In this document: one piece after another, positions 5,815 to 5,902 of the stretch
Layout of the letters: the number at the start of each line of letters is the position of its first letter
Position numbering within the stretch: position 1 is the stretch's first letter
Program-made: the position numbers and the translations under genes
From: JACOND01 sp051011135
Lineage (GTDB): Bacteria; Bdellovibrionota; Bdellovibrionia; Bdellovibrionales; UBA1609
NCBI GenBank assembly: GCA_051011135.1
Contig: JBPCUO010000003.1
Coordinates: 1 to 5,902, forward strand
Direction: 5' to 3'
Length of the DNA stretch: 5,902 nt
The notes under the pieces: generated by a model
Database searches by the model: none
The model's input: only the letters and a program-made list of their open reading frames with translations
Told to the model about the DNA's origin: nothing

Positions 5815-5902
5815 TTAGCGACTTTTTTGTTTTTTAAGCTCTTTGTTCTCCAACCCAATAAAGAAAGAAAAATAAAAAGCCTGAGACTTATAATAACTAA
5901 AC
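5815..5902 (-). CDS. Possible 3' end of a leftward gene, cut by the window edge
   Basis: On the minus strand one frame is open from the right edge to a TAA at 5817-5815. Its 28 full codons end in an aromatic stretch followed by a charged tail ('FFIGLENKELKKQKSR'), as in a membrane protein's C-terminus. A second minus-strand frame is also open to a TAA at 5792-5790, with a hydrophobic stretch and a very basic tail, so the frame is not settled. The leftward terminator at 5780-5751 just downstream is the main support that some gene ends here. No function can be assigned. Confidence 0.25.
   Translation of the reverse strand, partial: FSYYKSQAFYFSFFIGLENKELKKQKSR

Larger units (their letters stand above)
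5579..5902. other. Intergenic region upstream of the barrel gene, no complete gene seen
   Basis: This stretch of about 320 bases contains the barrel-gene promoter, two leftward terminator-like hairpins and possibly the tail of a neighbouring gene at the right edge. The part from about 5613 to 5707 is very AT-rich with A and T runs and shows no ORF with a ribosome-binding site on either strand. No tRNA-like, riboswitch-like or repeat-array structure was recognised, although a small leftward RNA ending at one of the hairpins cannot be excluded. Confidence 0.6.

Noticed and set aside
5815..5902. Plus-strand frame open to the right edge with a TTG start
   Set aside because: It has no ribosome-binding site and an implausible lysine-rich composition. 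Stop-free A/T runs of this length occur by chance.

Overview
The window is AT-rich (roughly 30% GC by eye), gene-dense bacterial DNA. It comes from a diderm (Gram-negative) organism, because it encodes two outer-membrane beta-barrel proteins: an Omp85/BamA-family protein and an unnamed smaller barrel. The acyl-CoA ligase and phosphoglycerate mutase resemble proteobacterial enzymes. A low-GC proteobacterium or a Bdellovibrionota-like lineage would fit, but nothing here fixes the taxonomy.

Left part, plus strand (1-4607): four genes in one direction. They are the 3' part of an Omp85-family outer-membrane assembly protein (cut by the window start), gpmA (2,3-bisphosphoglycerate-dependent phosphoglycerate mutase), fadD (long-chain acyl-CoA synthetase) and a 335-residue protein of a conserved family without a trustworthy name. 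Only 41 bases separate the Omp85 gene from gpmA. gpmA and fadD overlap by one base (TAATG) and fadD and the last gene by four (ATGA), so the last three form a translationally coupled unit. The operon's promoter lies left of the window. A plausible intrinsic terminator (4635-4661) sits about 28 bases past the last stop, inside the coding sequence of the opposing gene.

Right part, minus strand (5612-4604): one gene for an exported protein with a signal peptide, an acidic Thr/Val/Pro-rich linker and a C-terminal beta-barrel ending in Phe. Its stop overlaps the stop of the plus-strand operon within the four bases TTAA. A near-consensus promoter (TTGACT-16-TAAAAT) lies just upstream. The promoter -10 and the start region lie in an imperfect 30-base tandem duplication, which also creates competing start codons.

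Far right (5613-5902): no convincing complete gene. It holds one good and one weaker terminator-like hairpin, both oriented leftward, which suggests that another minus-strand gene ends just at or beyond the right edge.

No mobile element, CRISPR array, tRNA or rRNA was recognised. The most interesting points are the C-terminally shortened family protein coupled to fadD, the tail-to-tail overlap with mutually exclusive hairpins, and the duplicated promoter/start region of the barrel gene.
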